Below are positions 39,037-50,369 of a stretch of DNA of 64,000 nucleotides, one piece after another. The stretch is taken from assembly GCA_949775045.1 (NCBI GenBank), contig OX459105.1, forward strand, positions 10,035,398 through 10,099,397. The letters are read 5' to 3'. A program made the translations under genes and the position numbers. Every line of letters begins with the position of its first letter. Position 1 is the stretch's first letter. The notes under the pieces are model-generated. The model was not told the origin of the DNA, did no database searches, and saw only the letters and a program-made list of their open reading frames with translations. The DNA comes from Metridium senile (taxonomy: Eukaryota; Cnidaria; Anthozoa; Actiniaria; Metridiidae).

Positions 39037-39864
39037 TGGAAAAATATCACGCGTGCAAGTCCGACCAAAGTGGGAAGAAGTACCAGAACTTCGTCAACTT
39101 GGGGCGTCAACTTGAGCGTACATTTTTGTCATCGGGCCTTGAAGTTCATCGCCAGATGTTCCAAGAAAAATGTCGTACGTACACTGATGATTTAAACTGT
39201 GCTAAACAAGACTACTTCCACGCCCAGATTTCTGGATCTGACCAAAGCCAATTGTTTCGTCTCATTGACGGGTTTTTTTTTTTTTCAAAGTAAAAGCTGT
39301 CCAACCCTTACTCATCACACGATTCTCCACAAAAGCTTGCTGAGGATTTTAGTGATTTCTTCACAAATAAGATTCAAAATCTGAAGAAGGAGATGTGCCT
39401 TTCTCCGTCTGATGTATCTATTGGGCTGCCCGTACAACTATATAAGACAACGCTCGTGTAAAAGCTCTTTCTCTGAGTTCACTACTGCGTCTGTAAGTTC
39501 AATACGTGAGGTCGCAGGGAAGTCTAATTCCACCACATGTATACTTGATCCTCTCAGGCCATCTAGAGTTCTTGATGTCTTAGTCCAATCGCTAACAACC
39601 ATCGTTAATGCAACACTGACATCGGGTGTCCCTGCTGCACTCAAGAAAGTTGTGATTCGTCCGCATATCAAGAAACAATCTGCTGATCATGAGGATTAAT
39701 CAAGCTATCGTCCAATCACATATGTCGCCTTTCTCTCCATCATCGAACGTGTAGCTGCCTCACAAATCCTGAACTACCTCATTCCATACGGTCTACTTGC
39801 AAAGTTCCAATCCGCGTACAGATGCTTTTACAGCACAGAGACTGCTTTACTTCGCGTGTTCTTA

Positions 39865-40438
39865 TTACATCTTCCTAAAGTATACACGCACACAGGTCAG
39901 ACGACCTTTCAATATGCTGCTGCAGCAGATTGGAATAGCTTTCCTAAACATAGATATAACCTCTCTTCGTAGGTTTAAAACTGAGTTGTACAATTATTTT
40001 AGGGATTCAGATGTCACATTGCACCGTTGCTCACTTAATTAGGTTCTTAGCTTTTTTATGTCATTATTATTAATATATTTATCCTTAGTTATTTAATCTA
40101 TATTGGGTGTTTACCTAGTGGTATTTTTTAAAGATAGAGTACAAACACTAAAAGTGTGCAATACTTTGTACTATTTACCACTAAATAGTGTGATTAAAAT
40201 TAAACAACAGAGAACAAAAGAATTTGCATAATTTAGCAGTATTTAGTTGTATTTATGTTGCACACTTTTAGTGTTTGTACTCTACTATCGAGTTTCATAT
40301 ATAAATTTATAGTTTTTATGATATGTGCATATAGATATAGTATTTTATTCACTTTTATTAGCTACACATGGTTTTATACCAGCTCTTACCTAGATGTATT
40401 AGCTGATCCATCTTGTAGGGTAAATAAAGTTCGCTATT
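39865..40438 (+). mobile_element. 5'-truncated LINE 3' fragment nested in the 39021 LINE
   Basis: It interrupts the RT between ETALLRV and the DNDQEVILVLLDLS continuation. It encodes a LINE C-terminal signature (FQYAAAADWNSFP, then LRRFKTELYNYF in another frame) followed by AT-rich 3' UTR ending GTAAATAAAGTTCGCTATTG. A MITE sits in its UTR. Confidence 0.75.
40137..40282 (-). mobile_element. MITE (AGAGTACAAACACTAAAAG family), copy 3, inverted
   Basis: Ends GAGTACAAACACTAAAAGTG / CACTTTTAGTGTTTGTACTC with TA at 40135-40136 and 40283-40284. The internal order is reversed relative to the copies flanking TMEM59 exon 6. Confidence 0.9.
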
Positions 40439-41310
40439 GATAACGATCAAGAGGTGATTTTGGTATTACTGGACTTATCATCTGCGTTCGATACCATTGA
40501 TCACCACGCCCTACTAGAACGTCTCCAAAACCGTTACGGGATTACCGGTAATGTGTTGAGATGGTTTAAATCTTACCTCGCCAACAGAACTCAACGTCCT
40601 GATTAAAGATGCAGTTTCTTTCCCGAGAACACTACAACATGGGGCCCCTTAGGGGTCGGTGCTCGGGCCGATTCGTTTCTCGCTTTTTTCGGCCCTTTGG
40701 AAGAAGTAATTCTTGCACATAGTCTTCAAGCAATGATGTACGCGGATGATACACAGCTCTATGGGACCAATCGGCTCAACAGATGATCACACCACCGTCC
40801 AGCTATCCACGCTTCAGCTCTGTGCTAGGGACATTGTCATCTGGAGTACTTCCAACGGATTGGCATGTAACCCTGACAATTAAGCTAGACGGAAGTTGTA
40901 CACTTTTTGTCGCGTTTCTCCAAATGCAACACTATCCATGGGATTTATGTTGATGGCTTTACCATCTCACCAAAACCAGCTACGCGAGATCTTGAGGTAA
41001 TCGTCGATTCCCATCTCCAAATGACAAAACACTCCAGACTACACAGCAGAACTGCTAGTTCCATACAAGCCACTGCGTTCGCTCAGATCTTCTAATAAAC
41101 ACTTACTTTCAATACCGAAATCAAACACAAAATCGTACGGTGATGGAGCATTTTCACAGTTTATGTTATCTAGAACTAGGACAGAAAATTTATTGCACAA
41201 TAATTAATTTGCCTTTTCCATGTTTACTTTTTGCATTTTTTTACTCGAAAATACGAAGTTCTGGTACTTCTCACTTTGGTCTGATTTTCACGCGTAATTA
41301 TATTCAGCCT

Positions 41311-41410
41311 TCCATCTGTAGTACGTTCAATTAAAATGATTATCCAGGCACAGCACATTAGTGGCCGGAAGGTTGACTTTTCATTTCTTAGTATTTCGGT
41401 AGTTGAACAT
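41311..41410. repeat. Right arm of the inverted repeat paired with 38938-39036
   Basis: TCCATCTGTAGTACGTTCAA .. GCACAGCACATTAGTG .. ATTTCTTAGTATTTCGG is the imperfect reverse complement of the left arm. Confidence 0.75.
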
Positions 41411-41587
41411 AGTTTTTGAAGGATGATATTTCAACCAAATGTTCCATGTTATCGCCGGTAAAATTCATGCAAAATGATAATAATTGAAGTTCTTTCGCTG
41501 GTAATCAATAAATAATCGATACATTTGCACAAGCCAAAAAAATCGCCAGCGGTTGCCCTGGAAATAAACACTAGGGCCGGGGTTGAA

Positions 41588-41775
41588 ATTTAACGCTAAC
41601 GATTGGATATTTATCACTAACGATAATAAATTCAGCATGAACACTTTAAATTTAGCGTTACCGATTGGATATTTAGCGCTTGCGATCGTAAAGTTAGCAC
41701 TTGCGATTCAGGTTTATCACTAACGATCGAAATTTAACACTAAAGATCGAACCGGATTTAACACTAGCCATTTTA
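41588..41775 (+). repeat. Degenerate minisatellite of TTTAACACTAACGATCG-like units
   Basis: About nine units of 18-25 bp alternate variants of (A/G)TTTA(G/A)C(G/A)CTAACGATTG; two carry GGATATTTA. Not coding. Confidence 0.7.
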
Positions 41776-41905
41776 TTTTTGGCACAAATGCATGGCTCTC
41801 CATACTCTCCTAGCAGCGAAAAAACGAAGAAACCAGCAATGTTTATGTGTTCGCTACCCCTTCCATATTAGGAAACTCTCCCAGCAGCAAAAAAAAAAAC
41901 AAGTC

Positions 41906-42640
41906 TTATGTCTTATTTTGTAACATGAAAGAACAAAGCTCCCACTGTGATGCAAAATATATATGCAGTATATTTTCATTCCAGTTTTCAAATAACCAGT
42001 GAGTAAAGGAAAGACACACTACTCTAAGGAAATTGAAATCAAACAAACAAAAGGTGCAAATTAAGAATACCAAGAGAGAGATGTATTCAAATATGGAACT
42101 CGAAAAGAAAATTGCAGGTTTCAAAATATTATTACCTGCAATAAACAAAGCTAAGATACAAAACAATTGATATCTTCATTAATTCACTCAATATACCTGA
42201 TATTTAGGTAACAAGGAATGGGAGGATCTATATAGTTCAAGGTTTTACCAATATTATCAGAGTTAATTACTATTTGGATGCCTATAAATTACTCCACAAA
42301 TTAGGTTGTGATCATGATGTAAATCACTATGAATTTCAATCCACAGAGATTCAAAATCTATACAGTAACTTCTGAGAGATAATTCCTGATGTTAAAGCTA
42401 AGGTGATCAGATACATAGAACCCAGTACCTCCAGCATTAGAAAAGCTAGGTTGTGAAATAAAGTTATAACCAGCAATGGTATTATTGCAGATTTGATCTT
42501 GGGACACATTAAATTTTGTCTCGGTTAATCCGATTATAGAAAAATTATGATTCAGTTAATTCATTTAACATTTGTGTAAGATTATCTAAATTTGCATTAA
42601 CACTCCTAATATTAGCTTGTAACCGAGCGCGGAGAAATGT
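41906..42640 (-). pseudogene. LINE endonuclease (APE-type) remnant
   Basis: Minus-strand reading from 42620 downward gives NIRSVNANLDNLTQMLNEL, then (one frameshift on) NFSIIGLTETKFNV, QICNNTIAGYN, then a GGTGFYVSDHLSF-like block: the opening motifs of a non-LTR apurinic endonuclease. Later parts toward 41906 are broken by stops and frameshifts. It is opposite in strand to the 39-41 kb LINE, so a separate insertion. Confidence 0.8.
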
Positions 42641-42649
42641 TTATGAGAT

Positions 42650-43960
42650 GTGCAGTTTTGAATCATAACATCACCCTCAAACTCCGAGGTAGAATAATAT
42701 TTGAAGTTCGATTGTATCGGAATATTAGAATCAGGATCAACACTATATTAATTCATTGTTCGAGTTCAAGGATGATATTAAATCTAAATGCGGAAGGTTT
42801 AAATTAGCGTATTCGTGATATTCAAAAATTTTTACTTATCTTTGGTAGAGTTATAATCCATGATCGTGTCCTTGAGCATCAGTGTTGTAAATGTATTTAT
42901 CCAGATCGTCTTCGTTATTGATATGGATGGCTGGGTGCTGATGTATCTTTCCGCATTAGAATTTTCCCATAGGATGTCCAAAGGAACTTTAAGTTTGACA
43001 CCAAATAAATTTAACAAAACACAGGATTGAAATACGTTCAAATTTTTTTCAACTAGACGCCCTGATGGCGACTTACTGGGCTACCTGGATTGCTCAGATT
43101 TCCTAATTGATCTGATAGTTTTTTCAGCTACAAGTCTGAGTTTGAATTATTAATTAATTTCGTGGGTTAGCTTGAGATCATTTCAAACGAGTTAATACGT
43201 ATTTGTTGCTGTTGTTTTATTTGTATTATTTTTTTTTATCCTTCCTCATTTTCCCAATTGTCGTTCCGTTGGTCCGTTGATCCGCTGGTCCTTGATCTAC
43301 TGTTTACTGTGAGTTCAAAAACTGTCTCAGAAACAATATTATTAAGTTGTTCTTGTCTGATTTTTGGGCTTGTTCATAAAACTTGCGGGAGATATGTTTC
43401 TATGTACTGGGTTACCTGTGTCACAAAGTGTTGACATTTCCCCCTCCCCTCCCCTCCCACCAAAGGGCCGCTATTGAGGCTCAAATTTCAGCATCCGAGA
43501 GGTTTCAAAAGGTCTAAAAAATGTCTCAGAGAGAGTTTTATGAAGTTGTTCTCGAAAATTAAACGTAAGAATAAGAAAGATAGATAGTTACTAAGGAAAT
43601 TTGTGTGATTTTTGAGGCAATTTGGGCTGTTGAGAGTGGTTTTCAGACAGGCCGATTTGAGACTTGTGACGCGATGTTGAGTTCGCTGTCTTCGCTTCGT
43701 GAAGAAAGTCACATTCTCTGACATTGTGAAGAACAAAAATAGCACATTGGTAATGGCAATATTTTTGTGTAGGTTATTTTTTTTTGCCGCACGGGTTGTG
43801 CAAGATTTTTTTTTTCGACCAGAGAGCTCTTGCAGGTTTTTTTTTTTTTTTTTACAGAATTTTGTTCTCTGAAATTCAAAGCAAAAACAACTGTTTGTGT
43901 TTTGGTTAAACTTTTGAAAAGTCCGTTTTTCCGTTTTATTTATTAGTCCGGTACACATGT
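42650..43960. other. Gene-free stretch
   Basis: It contains a fragment of the 12355-12535 foldback arm (42997-43045), C/T-rich sequence at 43438-43460 and long T tracts at 43786-43856. The 156-codon minus frame over the T tracts is lysine-rich low complexity and not supported. Confidence 0.5.
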
Positions 43961-43964
43961 ACTT

Positions 43965-44560
43965 CGCGACTTTGCTCAGTTAACTTTCGGGCGATTTGTT
44001 CACTTTTTGTCGGGAAAACACACCGAGGTCGACTTGGGGCAAGTCTATGTCTTGGTATATTTTGTATACTGATACAAAGAGCGTAGGTAATTTTCGTGTT
44101 TTTGATGCCTCAAAGTCTCGGATTTCCGTGAAGTTTCGGATTTTCGTGTTTTTGATGCCTCAAAGTCTCGAAGTTTTCGTGTTTTTGATGCCTCAAAGTC
44201 TCGAATTTTTCAGTGTTTTTGATGTCTCAAAGTCTCGAATTTTCGTGTTTTTGATCTCTGGAAGTCTCGGATTTTCGTGTTTTCGTGATTTGATACCCGT
44301 GATTTTCGCAGTTACTTTGCGACTTTGCTCAGTTAACTTTCGGGCGATTTGTTCATTTTTTGTCGGGAAAACACACCGAGGTCGACTTGGACAAAGAGCG
44401 TAAGTCTAAGATTTTTGTGTTTTTGATGTCTCAAAGTCTCGGATTTTCGTGTTTTTGATGCCTCAATTGCAAAGTCTCGAATTTTTCAGTGTTTTTGATG
44501 TCTCAAAGTCTCGGATTTTCGTGTTTTTAATGTCTCAGAGTCTAGAATTTTTAAATACAA
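43965..44560 (+). repeat. Higher-order repeat: ~33-bp units inside a ~355-bp duplication
   Basis: GTGTTTTTGATGCCTCAAAG followed by TCTCGGATTTTC repeats about ten times. The block GCGACTTTGCTCAGTTAACT .. CACACCGAGGTCGACTTGG occurs at 43967 and again at 44320, giving a second periodicity. Confidence 0.9.
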
Positions 44561-44689
44561 TAAATGCATGAGCTGATATATCAGTCTAGAATCTCAGGCT
44601 CGGATTTTAAAATTTTAGCATTCGCTACCCCTCAAGGTTCTGCACGGTTTTTTTTTAACTGTAGGATTTTTTTTTTGGGCACGTTGGCC

Positions 44690-44756
44690 TTGCACGTTTT
44701 TTATTTTGGGAATTGCCATCCCCCCCTCCCCCAACTTCTAATGGTCCACCCCTAAC
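44690..44756. repeat. Right end of a Harbinger-like MITE
   Basis: CATCCCCCCCTCCCCCAACT followed by TCTAATGGTCCACCCC and TAA matches the right ends at 27790-27816 and 29300-29325. Confidence 0.5.
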
Positions 44757-44939
44757 CGTTAATGTATATTATTGACTGTTACTAGAGAGTGTGTTACAGA
44801 TAAGAGTTTATCCTCCTATCGAGTTACTATTAATTACATCATCATGTTAAACGATACTTCGTAATATACCACAGGAAACCCGATACAAACATAATATAGC
44901 GTATTATTAGCGTAAATAAAGAGAGAAAAAATGAAAAGA

Positions 44940-45490
44940 AACGACAAAAACCGGGCTCCCTGTGCGAAAAACAAACCCATTTTAAGACTGTGCTACCACA
45001 GGTAGCCCAGTAATAAAAAATACGGATTTTTTCCTCCTATATCTCTACTGTAAAAGTGAATTCCTTGGGCTGCCTGTGGTCCACTAGCTAACAATGGGGA
45101 GGTATGATGGAGCTTAAAAATTTTGACAAAATGTCAACTCCCAAAAACGCCAAAACTGAACATTTTAATCACCCAAGTACCCCCCCCCCCCCCCCCCCCC
45201 TCCCCCAAAAAAATAGCATCAGACCTGCAAACAGCTACGCATAATTAACACTAAAAGAAGAGTACAGCCTGCTCGCAGGATAAGACATGCTAGTCTCAGG
45301 TCAACAAGTAACTTAATACTCCTCAAAACGCAGCTCTCGTCTTCTGCGAACAAAAGTAGGTTGTTCAGTTCACAGGAAAGGAAAAATCCTACTCAAAATA
45401 AGCAAGGATTAGCTTTTAGATTTGGCGAGTATTGGAATGTTCATCATTTAGCTCTAGAATACTTGAACAGGCAACTTAGTGAACGCTTCA
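44940..45490. repeat. Dispersed repeat of the CTGCCTGTG family
   Basis: CCCATTTTAAGACTGTGCTA .. GGTAGCCCAGTAATAAAAAA pairs with the 12.1-12.6 kb repeat, and 45350-45490 pairs with 37740-37850, both in inverse. A C tract (45181-45200) lies inside. Confidence 0.6.
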
Positions 45491-45559
45491 GGAGTGTCTA
45501 GTTTCTATTGAAAATGCTGGGTTATAGGACTGAAACAGTCTTGGTATCAAACTTTGTCA

Positions 45560-45705
45560 TTGTCTTACCTTAGTTTGTGTCTACGAGTTCGTCTTTCCGA
45601 TCGTTTAGTAACACACACTATCCCTTGTCTATCGATCTATCTATTTATATATAACTGATGAATTTACCGTGTATAAATAAAGTTATTCTATTCTATTCTA
45701 TCGAT
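45560..45705 (+). repeat. Retroelement 3' tail with (TTCTA)n
   Basis: Unique-looking 3' UTR-like sequence ends GTGTATAAATAAAGTTATTC then (TATTC)n. AATAAA plus short tandem repeat is how many LINE/SINE 3' ends look. Confidence 0.5.
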
Positions 45706-45967
45706 GATAACCGTCCTATCGGCAAAGTTTTCCTTATCGTTTTTCCGCTTTCGAATTATATTTCCGGTATAATTTCCGCCGTGTGTTGTGTACAACCGCT
45801 GAGCAGAGACAGGCTCATCTCAAATTTGCATAATTATAAAAGAATTAAAATATTTTGTGTCATGAGAAAAATTCGAGCCTGTTATGATTATTACTAAAAG
45901 TAATATGTAGTTTTTGAGAACATAATATTGTGATTTAGAAACATTACAAAATATATGGGCAGTGTCC

Positions 45968-46003
45968 GGGGGGGGGGGGGGGGGGAATGGGGGGGGGGGG
46001 GGG
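45968..46003. repeat. Long G tract
   Basis: Two G runs separated by AAT. Mononucleotide runs over 15 bases also occur near 8932, 9694, 25226 (C) and 45181 (C). Confidence 0.9.
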
Positions 46004-46014
46004 AGCTATACAGA

Positions 46015-46385
46015 ACGCTTCTCATCCAAACAGAGCGCGCGTTTAACTCAAATATTTTATAAAATAGAATAGACGAGATAAATTAATCATATTGCGGCAA
46101 CACTAACATTTTGTTCGTATTTTATAGACATTTTTAATAATTAAAATCATTCATATATATACAATTTGTATACTTAACATTATTTTTATTCAATTGTTTG
46201 TAATACAGCATTATCTACTGTTGTAAAAGGGGATTTAATCGATGAATAAACAAACACCGAGGCGATATCGATGTTGTAAAATTCGTAAGTTCGTCCAGAT
46301 AGTTTATCCACTACTCTGAGACCACTGACGCTCTGCAGAAACACAACAAAATCAATTCAACTATTACATTTATGCAAATGTAACT
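46015..46385. other. Gene-free AT-rich stretch
   Basis: No gene or clear repeat seen. Confidence 0.4.
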
Positions 46386-46570
46386 TACCGCAGTTTTCGG
46401 CTTTCTGCGAACTCATTCATTCAATTCCAACGGCTGGTTGCGAAAAACGTTTTTGGCTGACGTCAATCATAAACATAAAAGGTGCCGAGTAATTAGCAGC
46501 AGCCAAAAACGTATTTATCAGCTAATCGTTGGAATGTCTGAGTTAGGAGAAGGACGAAAACTGCAGTAAT
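46386..46570. repeat. Imperfect foldback element
   Basis: ACCGCAGTTTTCGGCTTTCT and GAAGGACGAAAACTGCAGT at the ends; inner AAAAACGTTTTTGGCTG and CAGCCAAAAACGTATTT arms. Confidence 0.65.
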
Positions 46571-46720
46571 CAATGCTTAAAAGTCATGCCCAACATCAAA
46601 ATGATGATGTTTTCTGACACCCATTCCCAGAAAGTTTGTCCCCCTACAAGTTATAGTGGCGCAAAGGGTCATGGATCAGTTTAGAAACTAAATGTGCATT
46701 TTGCATTTTGAAGATCCATT

Positions 46721-46950
46721 GTTACTTACCAGCACGCACCACGCGAAAGAATGAATTTCATGGAATATGAAAATTGCACATTCAGACATGATATATTTTA
46801 CGATGTAAGTGGGTATTCACGCTCTTACGAAATCATTTAGTGTTTTGCAATATTTGTTTTATCGTAATATGACTGACTGCGAATGAATTATAACACTCAA
46901 GTGAAAATAGATAACGCAATGCATGCTGGTAAGTGACTATGGGTCTTAGA
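46721..46950. mobile_element. 230-bp foldback MITE
   Basis: AAGATCCATTGTTACTTACC AGCACGCA at the left is mirrored by TGCATGCTGGTAAGTGACTA TGGGTCTT at the right. Confidence 0.7.
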
Positions 46951-46981
46951 GTCAACCGGTCAGCAGTGTCCACTCTAAATA

Positions 46982-47218
46982 CCGTATTTACTTGAGTAAC
47001 CGCCGCGGCGCTTATTTAACTTTTCTCGATCTCACTGTCCCCTTCATGATCAGAGCTACGAATATTGGGGAGATAACTTGATGGGCGAGCGGTGACATAT
47101 AATCACTTTGAACTGAAGAATATCGCTTTTGATAAAAATGTATCTCCAATGCTGTTCTAGAGTAGCATTATAAAGTGCGGCGCTTATTCGACGGCGGCGC
47201 TTATTCGAGTAAATACGG
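46982..47218. mobile_element. 237-bp MITE with CCGTATTTACTCGAATAAGC ends
   Basis: Left CCGTATTTACTTGAGTAACC and right TTATTCGAGTAAATACGG with GCGCCGC motifs, flanked by TA at 46980-46981 and 47219-47220. I recognise this as a widespread invertebrate repeat family. Confidence 0.85.
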
Positions 47219-47284
47219 TATTCAATTTCTTGCTTTATATTTACATCATCATCATCATTTTCCCCTCTCTGGAGACTTAGCTCC

Positions 47285-47473
47285 TTAAGGTGCGTCTATT
47301 ATTTCCAATAGCCGCTGAAAGTCTGTTCTGTCCATCATCTTTCTCTTCAACTGCTGGGCATCGATACCCAGCAGTCTCTCGAATCTGATCCAACTCGGGG
47401 AACGTTTATCAAACAATATTTGTTTTCTAATGTCGCCATTATGCATCCTGCAGACGTGCGCCTGGTATTTCAA
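47285..47473 (-). pseudogene. LINE C-terminal fragment
   Basis: The 62-codon minus frame reads HVCRMHNGDIRKQILF .. LGIDAQQLKRKMMDRTDFQ, matching the cysteine/histidine-bearing tail of LINE ORF2 proteins (the 'GHV.RM..dRipkq .. dR..Wr' pattern). No RT precedes it. Confidence 0.65.
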
Positions 47474-47572
47474 TTGTTGTTTTATGCAAAAGGACTTGAT
47501 TGATGTAGTCCCTGTAATACGGTGCAGGTCCGCGTTCGAGAATTTAAACTTCTACTGCTTCCAAACACAGCG

Positions 47573-47690
47573 GAAGGAAGGAAGGAAGGAAGGAAGGAAG
47601 GAAGGAAGGAAGGAAGGAAGGAAGGAAGGAAGGAAGGAAGGAAGGAAGGAAGGAAGGAAGGAAGGAAGGAAGGAAGGAAGGAAGGAATAT
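47573..47690 (+). repeat. (GGAA)n microsatellite, about 29 units
   Basis: Almost perfect 4-bp repeat. The open frames across it encode repeated RKEG or SFLP and are artefacts. Confidence 0.97.
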
Positions 47691-47779
47691 GTGTTTGTGT
47701 ATGTGTATGTATATATATATCATTAGCAAATATAATATTAATAATTTTAAACCATTTCAGTGGTTTATTTTTACAGTAG

Positions 47780-47982
47780 CTTAGTATTCAGTATGATGCA
47801 TTTGTTAGTATTTTTTGCAATTTATATTTATATTTTATTATATATATTTTGAAAAAGGAATAGGATATACAATTAGGGCGTAAGCTCTGTATCCTACTCC
47901 CGTCACATCTATATATATGTTATTAGTATTATTTTTGTAATTGTATTTTTGTTACAAATAAACTAAACTAAACTAAACTAAG
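47780..47982 (+). repeat. Retroelement 3' tail with (AAACT)n
   Basis: TAAGCTCTGTATCCTACTCC .. TTGTTACAAATAAACTAAAC TAAACTAAACTA is an AT-rich 3' UTR ending in a short tandem repeat, as in CR1/Jockey-like LINE ends. Confidence 0.55.
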
Positions 47983-47984
47983 GA

Positions 47985-48190
47985 TAGAAGAAAGAAAGGA
48001 AGGAAGGAAGGAAGGGAAGAAGGAAGAAAGAAAAGAAGGAAGTATGGAAGAAAGCAAAGTATTAAGGAAGTAGGCGAGTGGTTGGAAGGAAGAAAAGAAG
48101 GAAGGGAGGAAGGAAGGAAGAAAGGAAAGGATGGATGGATTAAAAGGATAAAATGAAATGAAATGAACGAAGAAAGAGGTGAGAAGGAAG
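47985..48190 (+). repeat. Degenerate GGAA/GAAA purine tract
   Basis: Imperfect continuation of GGAA-type repeats interrupted by GTATTAAGGAAGTAGGCGAG and TGGATGGAT units. Confidence 0.85.
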
Positions 48191-48194
48191 GAGG

Positions 48195-48700
48195 AGAGAA
48201 AGAAAATAACAACAACACAGTAAGGTTTTCTTGACCTAAACAAGATACAATTGTGGGTAGCGTAAATCTACAAGATTATTTTGAACTGAAAATCAACATA
48301 CAACATGCCCTACACAATAACTGGATTTTGTAGAGGTTCACCTTTTTGGCTCGCTTAAAACAAAGAGATTAATTAATATTGTACTTTTCTTGCTCGTGAA
48401 CTTCTGCTTGTGATTAAAATCTTTGCTTTTTATAAAATAAACTCATTTAAAACATACAATTCGTTCTCTTTTTAGACTGAAAATATATCATTTTGTACCT
48501 TTTATACTGTTTGTTACCAATAAATCTGTTTAAACCTACTCTTGTCTGATTTTCTGGTTTTTTTTTTTAGGTTTTTGGGTTATTGAGGCCTAGATTCAAT
48601 AATTAGACTGTAAACTGATTCCACTTTAGTATTCATTTTTAAGCTATGAATAATTGATTTCAAAATCCCATCACAAAAAGTGCTGATTGAAGTAAGTGTA
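48195..48700. other. Gene-free stretch
   Basis: No gene or clear repeat seen. Confidence 0.4.
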
Positions 48701-48716
48701 CTATAGCTGTGGGTAT

Positions 48717-49380
48717 AGTAGTATGATGACAAAGATGATGACCATGGTAATGATAGTGATGATATTGATGATAATGACAAAGATGATGATGATGATGACG
48801 GTATTGAACATGGGACTGATGATGACAAAGATGATGACAAGGATAATGATGGTGATGATAATCACAATGATGATGACGATGGCGGTATTGATGATGCTGG
48901 ATGATGACAAAGATGATGACAATGATAATGATGGTGATGATATTGATGATAATCACAATCATGATGATGACGGTACTGATGATGGGGCTAATGATGACAA
49001 AGATGAAGACAAGGATAATGATGGTGATGATAATCACAATGATGATGACGATGGCGGTATTGATGATGCTGGATGATGACAAAGATGATGACAATGATAA
49101 TGATATTGATGATATTGATGATAATCACAATCATGATGATGACGGTATTGATGATTGGACTAATGATGACAAAGATGATGACAATGATAATGATGGTGAT
49201 GATAATGATATTGATGATAATCACAATCATGATGATGACGGTACTGATGATTGGACTAATGATGACAAAGATGATGACAATGATAATGATGGTGATGATA
49301 TTGATAACAATGATAAGGGGATATAATAACAGCAATGATGATGATGACAGTATTGATGATGATGATGACAATCTCAATCT
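48717..49380 (+). repeat. GAT/GAC-rich array with higher-order structure
   Basis: ATGATGACAAAGATGATGAC recurs seven or so times, each followed by AATGATAATGATGGTGATGA and mostly AATCACAATCATGATGATGA. Larger blocks of roughly 85-180 bp are duplicated. One + frame encodes Asp-rich DDDKDDDNDNDGDD; without flanking signal peptide or domains I treat this as microsatellite. Confidence 0.9.
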
Positions 49381-50369
49381 TACTCATAATCTTATTAGAA
49401 TAGCAGTAACATGATCACACTAATATTATTAAAACAAAACAACCAGTCTAGACGCACAGTTTTGCCAAACAGGTGAAAGTTTTTTCAGTAGATACACAGG
49501 AAGCCCAAAGTAGAAAGAGTTTCAGTAGTCCAACTTAGACGTTTTCAAGCTCCTTTGGGAAAAGATATTAATAATAATAATGAATATAGAGAACACAGTT
49601 TACTACACAAGAAAATGAACAAAAATGTTGGTTTATTATATAATATTTACATTCTTGAGACCATTCTAAATGGTCAACATTATTTGATTGATTGAAATTT
49701 GAAATCCTGAGTAATTATTGAGCAATAATGTTAATATATAATTAATAGTTATTGAGAAATGCTAAAAGAAATAATGTTTCTGGCTTTAGTAGGTAACTCC
49801 ATCATTACACTGTATAATTTTCCATATCATACTCAGCCGGCCTATAGTTCAATGACTGTTAACTAATATCATAAGACCCTATTTTCCCCTCTATGTGTCA
49901 GTGCTCATGGATGCAATCTTAGAAAACCTTTCTGCTTGCTAAGTGTGTTTGTTTTGTGGAATGGTTTTGTAATTTTATATTGTAATCATAGTTTTAATTT
50001 CTAATATTATAGTTGTAGAGGCTAGCAAAATGCGCACTAAAATCTGTAACATAAATTAAAATAAATGTTTTTAAATTCCATATTGCTAATGAATACCACA
50101 ATATTTATTATTGTATAATAATAATAAAATAAATCACTTTTTTAACGTCTCAAATCTTCTAGCTGGACACGTGTGCCCTATAGCTACTAATGGGGGAGAC
50201 TCAGACACACACCCACTACCTCTACGGTAAATATTTTGCACACAACTTTGCTCACATGTTCATTTTTGCGGAGGGAGGAAAACCGGATAACCCGGAGAAA
50301 AACCCTCGTGGCATAGGAAAGAAGAACACATCAAACAAACTATCTTATAGCTATTATTGTTACCGGTAT
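49381..50369. other. Gene-free stretch
   Basis: No supported gene. 50270-50320 (GAGGAAAACCGGATAACCCG, GAGAAAAACCCTCG) resembles a short repeat common in marine invertebrates. Confidence 0.4.

Larger units (their letters stand above)
39021..41096 (+). pseudogene. Jockey/CR1-like LINE, ORF2 remnant, interrupted
   Basis: 39021-39290 encodes a linker region typical of LINE ORF2 (GLEVHRQMFQEKCRTY, FRLIDGFF). 39430-39860 gives CILDPLRPSRVLD, ALKKVVIRPHIKK, SSYRPITYVAFLSIIERV and FQSAYR..STETALLRV, the start of the reverse transcriptase. After an insertion, 40440-40780 gives VLLDLSSAFDTIDHHALLER, GSVLGP and MYADDTQLYG: the RT palm with its YADD box. Multiple stops and frameshifts are present. It ends near 41096 just before the inverted arm at 41311. 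Confidence 0.88.

Noticed and set aside
43488..43958. 156-codon minus frame, Lys/Asn-rich
   Set aside because: Composed largely of T tracts read as poly-Lys, with no domain; similar T-rich interiors occur in MITEs elsewhere in the window.
43996..44403. 135-codon + frame
   Set aside because: Translation is periodic (VFLMPQSLE-type) and follows the 33-bp DNA repeat.
48660..49414. Several long frames on both strands over the GAT/GAC array
   Set aside because: All six frames are open through low-complexity sequence; no signal peptide, domain or splice context.
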